Shown one piece after another: positions 8,454 through 17,119 of a stretch of 64,000 bases of DNA (the stretch's first letter is position 1; each line of letters starts with the position of its first letter). The stretch covers positions 1 to 64,000 of the forward strand of contig NZ_RRCH01000003.1 of NCBI RefSeq assembly GCF_003862495.1, read 5' to 3'. A program made the position numbers and the translations under genes. Below the pieces are notes generated by a model that worked only from the letters and a program-made list of their open reading frames with translations, had not been told where the DNA came from and did no database searches. The DNA is from Halocatena pleomorpha. GTDB lineage: Archaea > Halobacteriota > Halobacteria > Halobacteriales > Haloarculaceae.

Positions 8454-9674
8454 TCAGTAGAACGTAGCGGTCGTTACTGTCGTGTCATCGTCCTCATTCA
8501 GTTTGTCGTAGGCTGCCTCGAAATCCTCGGACCGGACGGTCGTCCGTTCGTCCCGCACGGCAAACATGCCCGCTTCGGTGACCAAACTCGACAGCTGGGC
8601 ACCGCTGAACCCCTCGGTCATCGTCGCTAGTTCGTCATACTCGATGTCGTCGCTGAGGTCCATCTCCGTCGCGTGGATCTCGATGATCCGTTTGCGCCCT
8701 TCGTGATCCGGTTTCGGGACTTCGATGAGGCGGTCGAACCGTCCGGGACGGAGGATGGCGCGATCAAGCATGTCAAAGCGGTTGGTGGCGGCGATAATGC
8801 TGATTTCGCCACGGTCGTCGAAGCCGTCCATCTCCGAGAGCAACTGCATCATGGTGCGCTGGACTTCAGCGTCCCCGGAGGTTTTCGAATCGGTGCGCTT
8901 TGCGGCGATCGCGTCAATCTCGTCGATGAACAACACTGCCGGTTCGCGCTCCGCAGCCAACTCGAACAGATCACGCACCAGCCGCGAACCCTCTCCGATG
9001 AACTTCTGGACGAGCTCCGAGCCAGCCATCTTGATGAACGTCGCCTCAGTCTGGTTGGCGACTGCCTTGGCTAGCATCGTCTTGCCCGTTCCCGGTGGAC
9101 CGTGCAACAACACCCCCGACGGCGGCTCGATCCCTACCGCGTCGAACTGGTCGGGGTCAAGCAACGGCTCTTCGACCGTTTCCTGCACCTCGCGGATCTC
9201 CTCGTCCAATCCACCGATGTCCTCGTACGTGACACGTGGACGCTGCGTGACCTCCATCGCTTGTGCCCGTGAATCGGTTTCACTGCTGAGCACCGTCTGG
9301 ACGGTGAACGAGTCGCTGATCGAAACCCGATCACCGGCCTCAATCTGCTCCTGTAGCCGGGGGGAGAGATCGGTCAGAACCTCCTGATTGTTGCCGTGCT
9401 GTTTGATCACGACTTGGTCGTCGATGACCTCCTCAACGGTGGCGATGTACTGGGCAGAGGTTTTCAGCGTCTCGTTTTCCCGTTGTAGTTGTTCGACATC
9501 CTCTCGGAGTGCCCCCTGTTGTGATTGGGCGGACTCAAGTTGGTCGTCGAGCTGTTCATTCACTTCTAGAATACGACAGTAATGTTGTTGCAGTGCGTCG
9601 AGACGTTCGGCCGGCGGCATTTCCGGATCAAGTTCCAATTGCGGTCGATCCGGCAACGAAGGACTACGGGACAT
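8454..9674 (-). CDS. pan: Proteasome-activating nucleotidase PAN
   Basis: A 406-residue AAA+ ATPase that unfolds proteins and feeds them into the archaeal 20S proteasome. An N-terminal coiled coil spans about residues 25-75, then an OB domain (about 78-135), then the AAA module. Walker A is GPPGTGKTM at residues 192-200, Walker B is VLFIDEIDAIAAKR near 247, the sensor/arginine-finger region is ATNRFDMLDRAILRPGRFDR, and the C-domain follows. The protein ends TATFY: a hydrophobic-tyrosine end that lacks the final X of the canonical HbYX gate-opening motif. A TATA-like TTTTAGCTTA stretch lies just upstream on the minus strand. Strong call. Confidence 0.95.
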   Translation of the reverse strand: MSRSPSLPDRPQLELDPEMPPAERLDALQQHYCRILEVNEQLDDQLESAQSQQGALREDVEQLQRENETLKTSAQYIATVEEVIDDQVVIKQHGNNQEVLTDLSPRLQEQIEAGDRVSISDSFTVQTVLSSETDSRAQAMEVTQRPRVTYEDIGGLDEEIREVQETVEEPLLDPDQFDAVGIEPPSGVLLHGPPGTGKTMLAKAVANQTEATFIKMAGSELVQKFIGEGSRLVRDLFELAAEREPAVLFIDEIDAIAAKRTDSKTSGDAEVQRTMMQLLSEMDGFDDRGEISIIAATNRFDMLDRAILRPGRFDRLIEVPKPDHEGRKRIIEIHATEMDLSDDIEYDELATMTEGFSGAQLSSLVTEAGMFAVRDERTTVRSEDFEAAYDKLNEDDDTTVTTATFY

Positions 9675-9719
9675 AGAGTTACCCTACCTATGGCACTAAG
9701 CTAAAAGTGACTTTGGGTT

Positions 9720-10020
9720 GCGTCAGGCTTCCATCACCTGTAAGCGGCCACATCGGCTAGGAATCGAACGGTTCACGGGTTTGTGCCGTCATTCTCCGTA
9801 CCCCAGTCCAGGCGTTGGGAACGGTCGAATCACCCGTCCCCAATGGGCGGCGCACGCTGTCAACCAAGGGGCTGGGTGGTCCCCAGATAGGCCACTCCCG
9901 CCGACCAGCCAAATGGGTGTATGGCGGTGTGAACCCCGTTGGATGCTTCGAGTGAGCGCCACATATAGGATGTGGCTGTCGGCTGTGGTGTGACAGGACA
10001 ACCGACACAGAGTGATCGGC
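9720..10020. ncRNA. Candidate structured non-coding RNA (class and strand unresolved)
   Basis: The 550-bp stretch between pan and the DUF5816 gene has no convincing coding frame but is rich in complementary segments. TTGGGAACGG (about 9815) can pair with CCGTCCCCAA (about 9833) around an 8-nt loop. GGCTGG near 9870 pairs with CCAGCC near 9905. GCCACA/TGTGGC (9958-9976) and TGTCGG/CCGACA (about 9979-10010) form further stems. On the minus strand a TATATG element sits near 9965 and ACA trinucleotides follow some stems, which recalls H/ACA guide RNAs. I could not find the conserved RNase P or SRP RNA signatures. An RNA gene is inferred from structure and lack of ORFs only. Confidence 0.4.
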
Positions 10021-10225
10021 AGCCGGATCAAAATATACTCGGCTGGCAGTTGCCGGGTCGTTTTCTCTTCGTTCTCGACCGTTACCGACTAAGACTGTCT
10101 CAGCAGGGTTCAGGGGCGATCGTGGCGGCTGCCACTGTTGAATTTGCAGGTCGATACCGTAACTACCGCGCTTTCGACTGCTGTTATCCGACCAGTATAT
10201 GTTTCTCGGTCTCCCATGCTGGCGT

Positions 10226-10459
10226 ATGGAAGAGCGAACACATCCACAGGGGGAGACGCTGTACGTCGATTCTACGCGGGCTGAGCGAGGATCGAAAGCC
10301 CCCTTCTACGTCGTGTACAACACCGATCGAGAACGGTGGGGCTTCTTCTGCTCGAACTGCGAATCGTTTGATACTGCTGTCGACGCCATGGGACGCATCA
10401 AATGTAGCAGCTGTAGCAATCTTCACAAAGCCGAAGAATGGGACGCAGCACACGAGTAA
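10226..10459 (+). CDS. DUF5816-like haloarchaeal zinc-ribbon protein
   Basis: A 77-residue protein with a C-terminal zinc ribbon made of C42-SN-C45 and C60-SS-C63. The N-terminal half contains FYVVYNTDRERWGFFCSNC, typical of a small haloarchaeal family annotated as DUF5816. The start ATG 10226 (MEERTHPQGE) is chosen because upstream codons overlap promoter-like sequence. It is a monocistronic gene beside the putative ncRNA region. Function is unknown; the zinc ribbon suggests nucleic-acid or protein binding. Confidence 0.72.
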   Translation: MEERTHPQGETLYVDSTRAERGSKAPFYVVYNTDRERWGFFCSNCESFDTAVDAMGRIKCSSCSNLHKAEEWDAAHE

Positions 10460-10732
10460 TTCGTGTTCGTACGCATTGAACCGCTGATGTGACTCAACCA
10501 GATCAATTCTCGGAATCCGTGGCGGGTCGGGCAGCACCGCCACCGATAGGATAGCTGCCGGGGTGTCAGAGGCATCCGGCAATTCATTCATGTGCCTGCA
10601 TGTATATCACCTTACTCCCTGAATATCTGACTCGAAGTTGGGTAATAGTATATAAACCTTTCCTTCACTTATGAGGTAATCACGGCTCATTTACCGCATT
10701 ACTTTTAGTACTGGACAGTAACTATTTACGTG
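10460..10732. other. Intergenic region with a promoter and possible operator
   Basis: No gene is seen in these 273 bp. A TATA box (GTATATAAAC, 10648-10657) points to transcription of the regulator that starts at 10733. Downstream, GGTAA (10675-10679) and TTACC (10691-10695) form an interrupted inverted repeat near the expected transcription start, a plausible autoregulatory operator. The left 150 bp shows nothing definite. Confidence 0.4.
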
Positions 10733-11497
10733 ATGGAAGATACGGAGCCGTCACAACTCCTTTTGAATCGCATAACGCTTCTCCGGGAGTTGGATGGCGA
10801 GCCCCAGGACACTGACGAGCTTTGTGCTGTGCTCGCTGTGTCCGAGTCGACGATCAAAAGAGCCGTGTACGATCTTGAGGCGGTGGGATACATCGAACAG
10901 TGCGAGGAGGGGTATCTGACGACGCTCACTGGACGGCTGGCGCTGACAGTGTACGACCGCTTCGAACGACGAATGGCGTGCATCCAAGAGGCGATCGAGT
11001 TGCTCTCAGTGTTAGACGCAGACGCACCACTTGTCCCTGCGGTGGTCTCTGACGCCGAAATCGTTCATGCCACTGATGACCGGTCTCACTCCGCTCGGAT
11101 CAAACGCCTGCTCGATGGTGCACGCTGTGTTCGATCGGCTCCGTCGACGATGTCTGAGCAGTATCTCGACCTGCTCTACGAACGAACTATGGACGGCACA
11201 GAGTTGTCCCTCGTTCTCTCGTCGTCGCTCGTTGAACGACTCATCGCTGACCAGAATGATCGTCTTGCCGAGATTCTCTCTTCTGACCAGATTGCACTCG
11301 GGCAATCCGATACAGCCCCGCCGTTCGGCGTAACCATCGTTGAATCCGACGAGAAATCGGTTGTCGAACTACGGATATACGGTTCGGATGGCGTTCACGG
11401 GAGTATCATCAACGATACTCCGGAAGCGATTGCGTGGGCGATGGATTACTACGAAGAGATGTGGTACGAATCGCTCCCGATACATACTATCGACTGA
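10733..11497 (+). CDS. HTH transcriptional regulator with FilR1-like C-terminal domain
   Basis: A 254-residue DNA-binding regulator. Residues 8-75 form a winged helix (LNRITLLRELDGEPQDTDEL; SESTIKRAVYDLEAVGYIE). The rest (about 95-250) resembles the FilR1 middle/C-terminal domain found in many methanogen and haloarchaeal regulators, with TMSEQYLDLLYERTMDGTELSLVLSSSLVERL and FGVTIVESDEKSVVELRIY. The ligand is unknown. A TATA box about 80 bp upstream and a GGTAA/TTACC repeat suggest autoregulation. GTG at 10730 is an alternative start. No functional partner is obvious nearby. Confidence 0.82.
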   Translation: MEDTEPSQLLLNRITLLRELDGEPQDTDELCAVLAVSESTIKRAVYDLEAVGYIEQCEEGYLTTLTGRLALTVYDRFERRMACIQEAIELLSVLDADAPLVPAVVSDAEIVHATDDRSHSARIKRLLDGARCVRSAPSTMSEQYLDLLYERTMDGTELSLVLSSSLVERLIADQNDRLAEILSSDQIALGQSDTAPPFGVTIVESDEKSVVELRIYGSDGVHGSIINDTPEAIAWAMDYYEEMWYESLPIHTID

Positions 11498-11568
11498 TGT
11501 GTTGTTGTATTGGGGTATGACTTTTGAGATCTACAAACGGTTAAGACGCTCCGCTTCGACGCTCGCGT

Positions 11569-11865
11569 ATGGTGACCGAATCGGAACCACGGGAGATCAC
11601 AGCTCTCATTGACCACGATGTGTACTCGGCCAATGGAACGTTTATCGGTCGCGTCGACGATCTCAAACTCGATCTCGATACCGAAATAGTGACAGGTCTA
11701 GCGCTCGGGAAGATCAATAGAGAACTTTTTGAAGAGTACGTCACAGAGGGGCAGGGTGTCATCGTTCCGTATCGTTGGGTGCGGTCGGTCGGTGATGTCG
11801 TTATCGTCACCGACACCATCGATCGCCTCAAGCAAGCGAATGACCGAGCGGAAGCCACAGAGTGA
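11569..11865 (+). CDS. PRC-barrel domain protein
   Basis: A 98-residue single-domain protein: ITALIDHDVYSANGTFIGRVDDLKLDLDTEIVTGLAL is the PRC-barrel beta fold, followed by FEEYVTEGQGVIVPYRWVRSVGDVVIV. Such small archaeal PRC-barrel proteins are common near translation, division and RNA-processing genes (CdpB-type proteins in haloarchaea act in cell division). Nothing here fixes which role applies. Its stop is 12 bp from the convergent end of the RCK-DHH gene. Confidence 0.8.
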   Translation: MVTESEPREITALIDHDVYSANGTFIGRVDDLKLDLDTEIVTGLALGKINRELFEEYVTEGQGVIVPYRWVRSVGDVVIVTDTIDRLKQANDRAEATE

Positions 11866-11877
11866 GGTTGGCTATCA

Positions 11878-13299
11878 TCACGAACCGTTCCCGTCGCTCG
11901 CTTCGACCCCAAGTGCTTCGAAGAGTTTGGTTCTGACGGCTTTTTCCACGAGGGAGAGAAGCGTACCACGGTTTTCCTCGCTGGTTTCGATTCCTGTGAA
12001 TATCCCGAGTGGAATGGTGGCACTGGCGTCGGTCGAGTGTCCGGCGGTCTCTCCGATATCACCGAAGGTGTCTTCGAGCACAGAGCCGATGTTCATCCGG
12101 ATGTCTTTCGATCGGGCAGCGAGATAGATCGCGTCGTCAGTGATGGCGAAGACGGCGCTGGTGGTGATCCCTTCGAGGTTGAGGAGTCGCTGGGCGGCTT
12201 GGCCGAGTGCGTCTTGGTCTCGCACGAAGCCAGCGTTCGTGACGAGGTGGCTCCCTTTCACCTCCCGGTTGTGAATGGCTTCTGCGAGCACATCGAGCGT
12301 TTCGGGACTCATGCTCGGCGCTTCGACCTGTTCTAAGGTGTCGTGGTCTGCAAACGGGTAGAGATACGCGGCGGCTGTCAGATCAGCTGGTGTCGTATCG
12401 CGCTTGAAATCGAGCGTTTCGGCCCGAATCCCGTACAAAAGAGCGGTTGCGACTTCTTCGCTGACGGTGAGATCGAGCGTTTGGAGATATTTCGTGAGAA
12501 TTGTTGACGATGAAGACACGTTCGGACGGATGTCTGAAAACGCCGCTTCCATCTCGAACTGGGGCTCAGCGTGATCGATGTATATGTCGACGACACCGTC
12601 CACTGTCGGTTCGGTGGCGTGGGCGTGGTTGATGAGCGTGATCGTATCGTACGTATCAAGTGAGATGTCCGCTTTCGAAACAAGGTCGATTCCCAGCAAG
12701 TTGACGAATGCCCTGTTTTCTTGGAGTGACATCTCGCCGTCGTAAATCACGTCGGCGTCGACATCCCGATCGTCTGCGATCGCTTGCAGTGCGATCGCGC
12801 TGGCGATGGCGTCCGGATTCGGTCGATGGTGCGTGAGGATCGCCATCTTGGCTGTCGTGCTGTCGATGCTATCGACGAGTTCGCCCGTTTTATACTCCAG
12901 TTCGCCGGATTCGAGCGCTCGGAGCGCAGAGTCGGCAATGACTGTCGATGGATTGATTACGACATCGGCTCCTAGTTCCGTGAACTCGTCCGCCGAGACA
13001 GGATCGGACGCACGGACGACGATGTACCGTTCACCCGGCTGTTCTCGGAGATGTTTTACGGCCGTTTTGTTCGTCTCTACGTCCGTGGCCATAATGAGAA
13101 TCACATCTCGTTCAGCGATAGATTCAGCGACCGCCGCTTCGCGGATATCTGCTGTTCGGGCGTCGAGATCTTGATCTCTGAGGGCTTCGACGCGGTCTTC
13201 GTCCTTATCGAGAATGAGCACGTCTTTTTGTTCACGTTCGAGTTCCTCAGCAACGGCGTGACCGACACTTCCACACCCAAGAATCGCGTAGGTAGACAT
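11878..13299 (-). CDS. RCK (TrkA-N) and DHH-family phosphoesterase fusion, paralogue 1
   Basis: A 473-residue cytosolic protein. Residues 1-115 are a Rossmann RCK domain (STYAILGCGSVGHAVAEELE), a nucleotide-binding module. From about 145 it is a DHH/DHHA1 phosphoesterase: THHRPNPDAIASAIALQAIA is motif I, NHAHA lies near 240, and DHH motif III appears as IYIDHAEP, with alanine where the second histidine is usual. Members of this superfamily hydrolyse cyclic dinucleotides or small RNAs. Start 13299 (MSTYAIL) is preferred over upstream in-frame starts because the RCK strand begins there. A paralogue at 31546-33021 keeps the full DHH motif. Confidence 0.82.
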   Translation of the reverse strand: MSTYAILGCGSVGHAVAEELEREQKDVLILDKDEDRVEALRDQDLDARTADIREAAVAESIAERDVILIMATDVETNKTAVKHLREQPGERYIVVRASDPVSADEFTELGADVVINPSTVIADSALRALESGELEYKTGELVDSIDSTTAKMAILTHHRPNPDAIASAIALQAIADDRDVDADVIYDGEMSLQENRAFVNLLGIDLVSKADISLDTYDTITLINHAHATEPTVDGVVDIYIDHAEPQFEMEAAFSDIRPNVSSSSTILTKYLQTLDLTVSEEVATALLYGIRAETLDFKRDTTPADLTAAAYLYPFADHDTLEQVEAPSMSPETLDVLAEAIHNREVKGSHLVTNAGFVRDQDALGQAAQRLLNLEGITTSAVFAITDDAIYLAARSKDIRMNIGSVLEDTFGDIGETAGHSTDASATIPLGIFTGIETSEENRGTLLSLVEKAVRTKLFEALGVEASDGNGS

Positions 13300-13387
13300 C
13301 GACGCCATCGTAATGGCGGTACTCATGGTACCCAACTTGGGGGTCCGACACACTTGAAACTCTCTTCTTTGCGGTCAGCAAAGGAAA

Positions 13388-13396
13388 CGTATATCA
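13388..13396 (+). promoter_or_regulatory. TATA-like box of tRNA-Lys
   Basis: CGTATATCA lies about 26-34 bp before the tRNA 5' end at 13422, the expected position for archaeal tRNA transcription. Confidence 0.45.
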
Positions 13397-13421
13397 ATCA
13401 ACCCCCGTAATGCGATGATGA

Positions 13422-13495
13422 GGGCTGATAGCTCAGCCAGGCAGAGCATCTGGCTCTTAACCAGACGGCCGAGGGTTCAAATCCCTCTCAGCCCG
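13422..13495 (+). tRNA. tRNA-Lys (anticodon CTT)
   Basis: The cloverleaf closes cleanly. The acceptor arm is GGGCTGA with TCAGCCC, then discriminator G. The D arm starts GCTCAG. The anticodon stem TCTGG/CCAGA holds loop CTCTTAA, giving anticodon CTT. The T arm GAGGGTTCAAATCCCTC is canonical. No CCA is encoded and no intron is seen. It ends one base before the convergent stop of guaB. Confidence 0.97.
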
Positions 13496-13496
13496 G

Positions 13497-14987
13497 TCAG
13501 TTCTCGCGTGGTTTGTAATTCGGTGCTTCGTCGGTGATCATCACGTCGTGCGGATGGCCTTCGGTTTGGCCGGCGGGTGAGACGCGCACGAATTCGGCCT
13601 CTTCTTTCACGTCAGCGATGGATTCAGCACCCACGTATCCCATTCCGGACTGCATCCCACCGACGAGCTGGTGGAGTTCGCTTTCGAGACTGCCCTTGTA
13701 CGGTGTTGCGGCTTCGACGCCTTCGGGAACGTACTCCTCGTCTTCGTCGGCCTCTTTCAGGTACCGGTCACCGCCGCCAGACTGCATCGCGCCGACGCTT
13801 CCCATCCCCCTGTACTGTTTGTATTTCTTCCCGTTTCTGGTGATGATCCGTCCAGGGGCCTCGTCCGTTCCAGCGAAATAAGAGCCGAGCATGACCGCGT
13901 CCGCACCAGCGGCAACGGCTTTGATCGCGTCACCCGAATACCGTATTCCCCCATCGGCAATAACGGGCACGTCGTGCTGGCTCGCCACATCCGCGACGTT
14001 AGCGATGGCGGTCATCTGGGGCATCCCGGCACCGCTGACGACGCGGGTGGTACAGATGCTTCCCGGACCGATGCCGACTTTCAACCCATCAGCGAAGTCG
14101 ACGAGTGCCTGGGCGGCCTCTGCTGTCCCGATGTTTCCGACCACCACGTCGGCCTCAACACTCGACGTGATCTCTTGGGCGCTCTCGATAACCGACCGGT
14201 TGTGTGCGTGGGCACAGTCGATGAACAGCACGTCTGCCCCGGCGTCGTCGGCAGCGACAGCACGATCGTCCTCGAACGGTCCGACAGCAACTCCGACACG
14301 GAGACGACCGTCCGCGTCACGAGCGGCGTCGTCGTATTCGCGGCGTTGAAGGATCCCCTGCATCGTCACCAGTCCGGTGAGTATCCCTGAGTCGTCGACG
14401 ATCGGCACGCGTTCGATCTTATGCTCGTACATCAGTTCGAGCGCTTCTCGGGCGGTCACGTCGTCGGCTGCCGTGATGACCTCGTCGGTCATCGCCTCAC
14501 GCACCTCGTCCCGGTCACCGACCTCTAGGTACGGTCGGATATCTGTCCCGGAGATGATGCCTAACACCATGCCGTCCTCATCGACGACAGGAGCACCGCT
14601 GACGCCCCTCTCGTTCATCATTTGGTCGACTTCCTGTACTGTCTGCTCAGGGGCTGCAGTCACGACATCACGGATGATCAACTCGTCCGCGCGTTTAACG
14701 CGTTCGACCGACTGGACGGTCTCTTCGATCGGCATATTGCGGTGAAGCACACCGATCCCCCCCTGTCGGGCCATCTCGGTCGCCATCTCGCTTTCGGTCA
14801 CCGTATCCATCGCTGCCGACAACACCGGAACCGACAGTTCAACGTTTTTCGAGACGTTCGTCCGAGTGTTCGCCTCTTCCGGCTCGATGTGACTTTCGGT
14901 CGGACGCAACAGAACGTCGTCGAACGTCAACGCTTCCGGTACGTTCAACTTCTCCAGAAAGGTCTGCTCGTGCGGTTCCTTCGCCAT
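13497..14987 (-). CDS. guaB: IMP dehydrogenase
   Basis: A 496-residue enzyme that oxidises IMP to XMP with NAD, the committed step of GMP synthesis. The TIM barrel is interrupted by two CBS domains at about residues 95-225 (GVSGAPVVDEDGMVLGIISGTD; IERVPIVDDSGILTGLVTMQG). The catalytic loop GPGSICTTRVVSGAG, with the active-site cysteine, lies near residue 315. The mobile flap region YRGMGSVGAM follows near 395. Start 14987 (MAKEPHEQ) is chosen because a TATA box at 15008-15015 sits about 25 bp upstream, fitting a leaderless mRNA; ATG 14999 is the alternative. The stop abuts tRNA-Lys. Confidence 0.96.
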   Translation of the reverse strand: MAKEPHEQTFLEKLNVPEALTFDDVLLRPTESHIEPEEANTRTNVSKNVELSVPVLSAAMDTVTESEMATEMARQGGIGVLHRNMPIEETVQSVERVKRADELIIRDVVTAAPEQTVQEVDQMMNERGVSGAPVVDEDGMVLGIISGTDIRPYLEVGDRDEVREAMTDEVITAADDVTAREALELMYEHKIERVPIVDDSGILTGLVTMQGILQRREYDDAARDADGRLRVGVAVGPFEDDRAVAADDAGADVLFIDCAHAHNRSVIESAQEITSSVEADVVVGNIGTAEAAQALVDFADGLKVGIGPGSICTTRVVSGAGMPQMTAIANVADVASQHDVPVIADGGIRYSGDAIKAVAAGADAVMLGSYFAGTDEAPGRIITRNGKKYKQYRGMGSVGAMQSGGGDRYLKEADEDEEYVPEGVEAATPYKGSLESELHQLVGGMQSGMGYVGAESIADVKEEAEFVRVSPAGQTEGHPHDVMITDEAPNYKPREN

Positions 14988-15007
14988 GTTAACGGTCATA
15001 GATCCCC

Positions 15008-15015
15008 TAATAAAA
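15008..15015 (-). promoter_or_regulatory. TATA box of guaB
   Basis: On the minus strand this reads TTTTATTA. Its centre is about 25 bp from the ATG at 14987 and only 12 bp from the ATG at 14999, so it favours the inner start. Confidence 0.5.
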
Positions 15016-15149
15016 GGATTGTGTGATGGGGGATGTCGTCACAAAGGACTGTGGTTGTGAGACCCAGAAATCGGAGACGCCTCTCACTGATTGACTGTGT
15101 GACGGATGTCTGACGAAGGTTCTTGAATGCGCAATCCCAATTGAATGGT

Positions 15150-15497
15150 ATGGAATCGTTGAATGGCGCGACTCCTCGATCACCGGCCGTCGGGCAGTCG
15201 AAGGAATGGGTAGAGCGTACCAATACAGCTTTATTAGTTCTCGGCGGATTCCTCCTCACCAATGGAGTTTATTTCGCCCTATTCGAAACAGATATCTACA
15301 CAGCGTTGGTGTTCTATTCGTTCGTTCTGATGGTTCTCACCGGTGTTGGATACTGTTGTTACTTTACCACGAAAGACGTTGAATACATACTGAAATCAGG
15401 TCACTATACTACCTTATCGATACTCGATTCTTTCGATCCATTCGGTGGGCGATCGACGCCCAAACAGCGGTCTACGTCCGAACGACGCCGACTCTGA
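15150..15497 (+). CDS. Small membrane protein, two TM segments, unknown function
   Basis: A 115-residue protein with a polar N-terminus and two hydrophobic helices near residues 25-45 (TALLVLGGFLLTNGVYFAL) and 52-75 (ALVFYSFVLMVLTGVGYCC). The tail is basic and serine-rich. The start ATG 15150 (MESLNGATPR) is chosen over the upstream in-frame TTG. No family is recognised. The gene stands alone between guaB (divergent) and a lipoprotein gene (convergent). Confidence 0.55.
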   Translation: MESLNGATPRSPAVGQSKEWVERTNTALLVLGGFLLTNGVYFALFETDIYTALVFYSFVLMVLTGVGYCCYFTTKDVEYILKSGHYTTLSILDSFDPFGGRSTPKQRSTSERRRL

Positions 15498-15515
15498 TTC
15501 GTTCGGGGACAGCAG

Positions 15516-16289
15516 TTACAGGCTTCCGTACGGATCGGGAGATAAGCTCCGTATCGTCGGTTTGACTCGATTCTCGAAGATGACTTCGAAATACGTCTTA
15601 TCGTCGACCGTGGCGTTGTTGTACACCTCTTCGGAGGCATAGTACGTTTGGAGGAACGGAGCGCCGTCTGGTCCCTCTCCGTGATCGACCGTGATACGGT
15701 AGCTGGGGACATTCCCCGGCGTATCTGCTTCTGGGAATTTTTTTCGTACCACACCTTCCCGGATTATCAATGTTACAGCGCTTATCCTCTGGCTATCAAA
15801 CATAGCCAATGTGTACTCAATCCGATCGCCTGAGAGCAACTTTCCGAATATCTCCCGTGAAAGGAGATACCGAGGTGTACCACCGACTGCAGGCTGTCTC
15901 GGTTTTTCTCCCGAGTTGGTTTCGACGAGCGGTCCGTGGCCGTTCAGTCTACGAACTTGGGCGTAGTAGTGGACATCATCGTATTTGCGTTTGAGTCGAT
16001 TATGGAGTGACGGTGATACAGTGGTGTTTGCTGTCTCGTTGGATCGAGGGAATTCGGATTGGAGTACCTTGTCTTCGATCTCGATTTTGATCTCGTTGTT
16101 CCCGGCTTTGAGCACTGGGACCCGACGGTCATTGTGCTCACCGAAGATCCCCTTTTGTATGAGTACTCCTTGTGGCGGTGGAAGGGGATGGACACAACCA
16201 GCACTGCTTGCAAATAGCCCCGCACCGATTGCGGAGAGGACCGTTCTGCGAGAAACGCGATCATTCGCGGAGCGAAGATTCGACCACAC
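15516..16289 (-). CDS. Predicted exported lipoprotein, unknown function
   Basis: A 257-residue protein read from GTG 16289. Its N-terminus has twin arginines (VSRRTVLSAIGAG) and a lipobox ASSAGC, the pattern of haloarchaeal Tat-exported lipoproteins anchored at the cysteine. The mature part is beta-rich and polar and matches no family I recognise. No ATG is available near the signal; the frame stays open upstream to about 16568, but that extension lacks coding character. GTG is therefore the best start. It is convergent with the small membrane protein at 15150. Confidence 0.68.
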   Translation of the reverse strand: MWSNLRSANDRVSRRTVLSAIGAGLFASSAGCVHPLPPPQGVLIQKGIFGEHNDRRVPVLKAGNNEIKIEIEDKVLQSEFPRSNETANTTVSPSLHNRLKRKYDDVHYYAQVRRLNGHGPLVETNSGEKPRQPAVGGTPRYLLSREIFGKLLSGDRIEYTLAMFDSQRISAVTLIIREGVVRKKFPEADTPGNVPSYRITVDHGEGPDGAPFLQTYYASEEVYNNATVDDKTYFEVIFENRVKPTIRSLSPDPYGSL

Positions 16290-16449
16290 AGGTGTGTGTC
16301 GTTTCCGAACAGGACATAACTCTACTGAAAGGCGTCCGTCGAAACTGGCTGATCGGTTATAACCGCGCTCTGTTGGTGGGTGCTGTTCCCACACGACGGG
16401 AAGCGGATCGATAGAGCAGTTTAAACAAGTTGGGTTCTCAACACAGCCA

Positions 16450-17094
16450 ATGACAGCTCCCTCGTTCGTGATCGGAATCGCGGGTGGGACGGGTGCGGGA
16501 AAGACGGCTGTCGCGCGCGAGGTCGGTGAGACGGTCGGTGAAGCGGTGTCGATTCTCCCGCTCGACAACTACTATCAGGATCACTCCCATCTGCCCGCTG
16601 AGGAACGCGATCAGGTGAACTACGATCATCCCTCGGCGTTCGAATGGGAACTACTCGCGGAACAGATCAAGACGCTCCTCGACGGTCGTCCTATCGAGAT
16701 GCCACAGTACGATTTCACTGTTCACAACCGCACGGACGAACGAGTGCGGATCGAACCGACCGAGATACTGATCGTGGAGGGCATTCTCTCGCTGTTCGAA
16801 GAGCGCCTACGTGATTTGTATGATCTGTGTATCTACGTCCAAACCGACGCCGATGTCCGCATCCTTAGACGGATTCGCCGCGATGTCATCGAGCGCGATC
16901 GCACCCTCGAAAGTGTCATGAACCAGTATCTCACGACGGTCAAGCCGATGCACGAGCGATACGTCGAGCCGACTAGAGAGCACGCTGACGTTATCATTCC
17001 TGAAGGACTCAACTACAGCGCGGTCGATCTTATCACCAAAACGATCCACACCGAAATGCGAGAACAAGAGCCACCGATATCCGACGCGTCGTGA
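16450..17094 (+). CDS. udk: Uridine kinase
   Basis: A 214-residue P-loop kinase that phosphorylates uridine and cytidine in pyrimidine salvage. Walker A is GIAGGTGAGKTAVA near residues 9-22. LPLDNYYQDHSHLP and NYDHPSAFEWELL are the nucleoside-binding hallmarks. MPQYDFTVHNRTDE and EGILSLFEERL follow, then the lid RIRRDVIERDRTLESV. Length and motifs match the Udk family throughout. The gene begins just after AT-poor intergenic DNA and appears to be transcribed alone. Confidence 0.95.
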   Translation: MTAPSFVIGIAGGTGAGKTAVAREVGETVGEAVSILPLDNYYQDHSHLPAEERDQVNYDHPSAFEWELLAEQIKTLLDGRPIEMPQYDFTVHNRTDERVRIEPTEILIVEGILSLFEERLRDLYDLCIYVQTDADVRILRRIRRDVIERDRTLESVMNQYLTTVKPMHERYVEPTREHADVIIPEGLNYSAVDLITKTIHTEMREQEPPISDAS

Positions 17095-17119
17095 TCGTTT
17101 CTTCGTCTTCGGTAGTCAG

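Noticed and set aside
9720-10020. RNase P RNA or SRP 7S RNA
   Set aside because: I looked for the GGAAAGUCC-type and CAGGUC...GGAAG-type cores on both strands and did not find them. The region is kept only as an unclassified RNA candidate.
9757-10031. Overlapping 80-83-codon minus-strand frames in the structured region
   Set aside because: Products are rich in Pro, Trp, His and Arg, unlike acidic haloarchaeal proteins; the frames follow from the GC-rich stems.
15516-16568. Full 350-codon version of the lipoprotein frame
   Set aside because: The extra 93 residues would bury the Tat/lipobox signal internally and overlap the promoter and start of udk.
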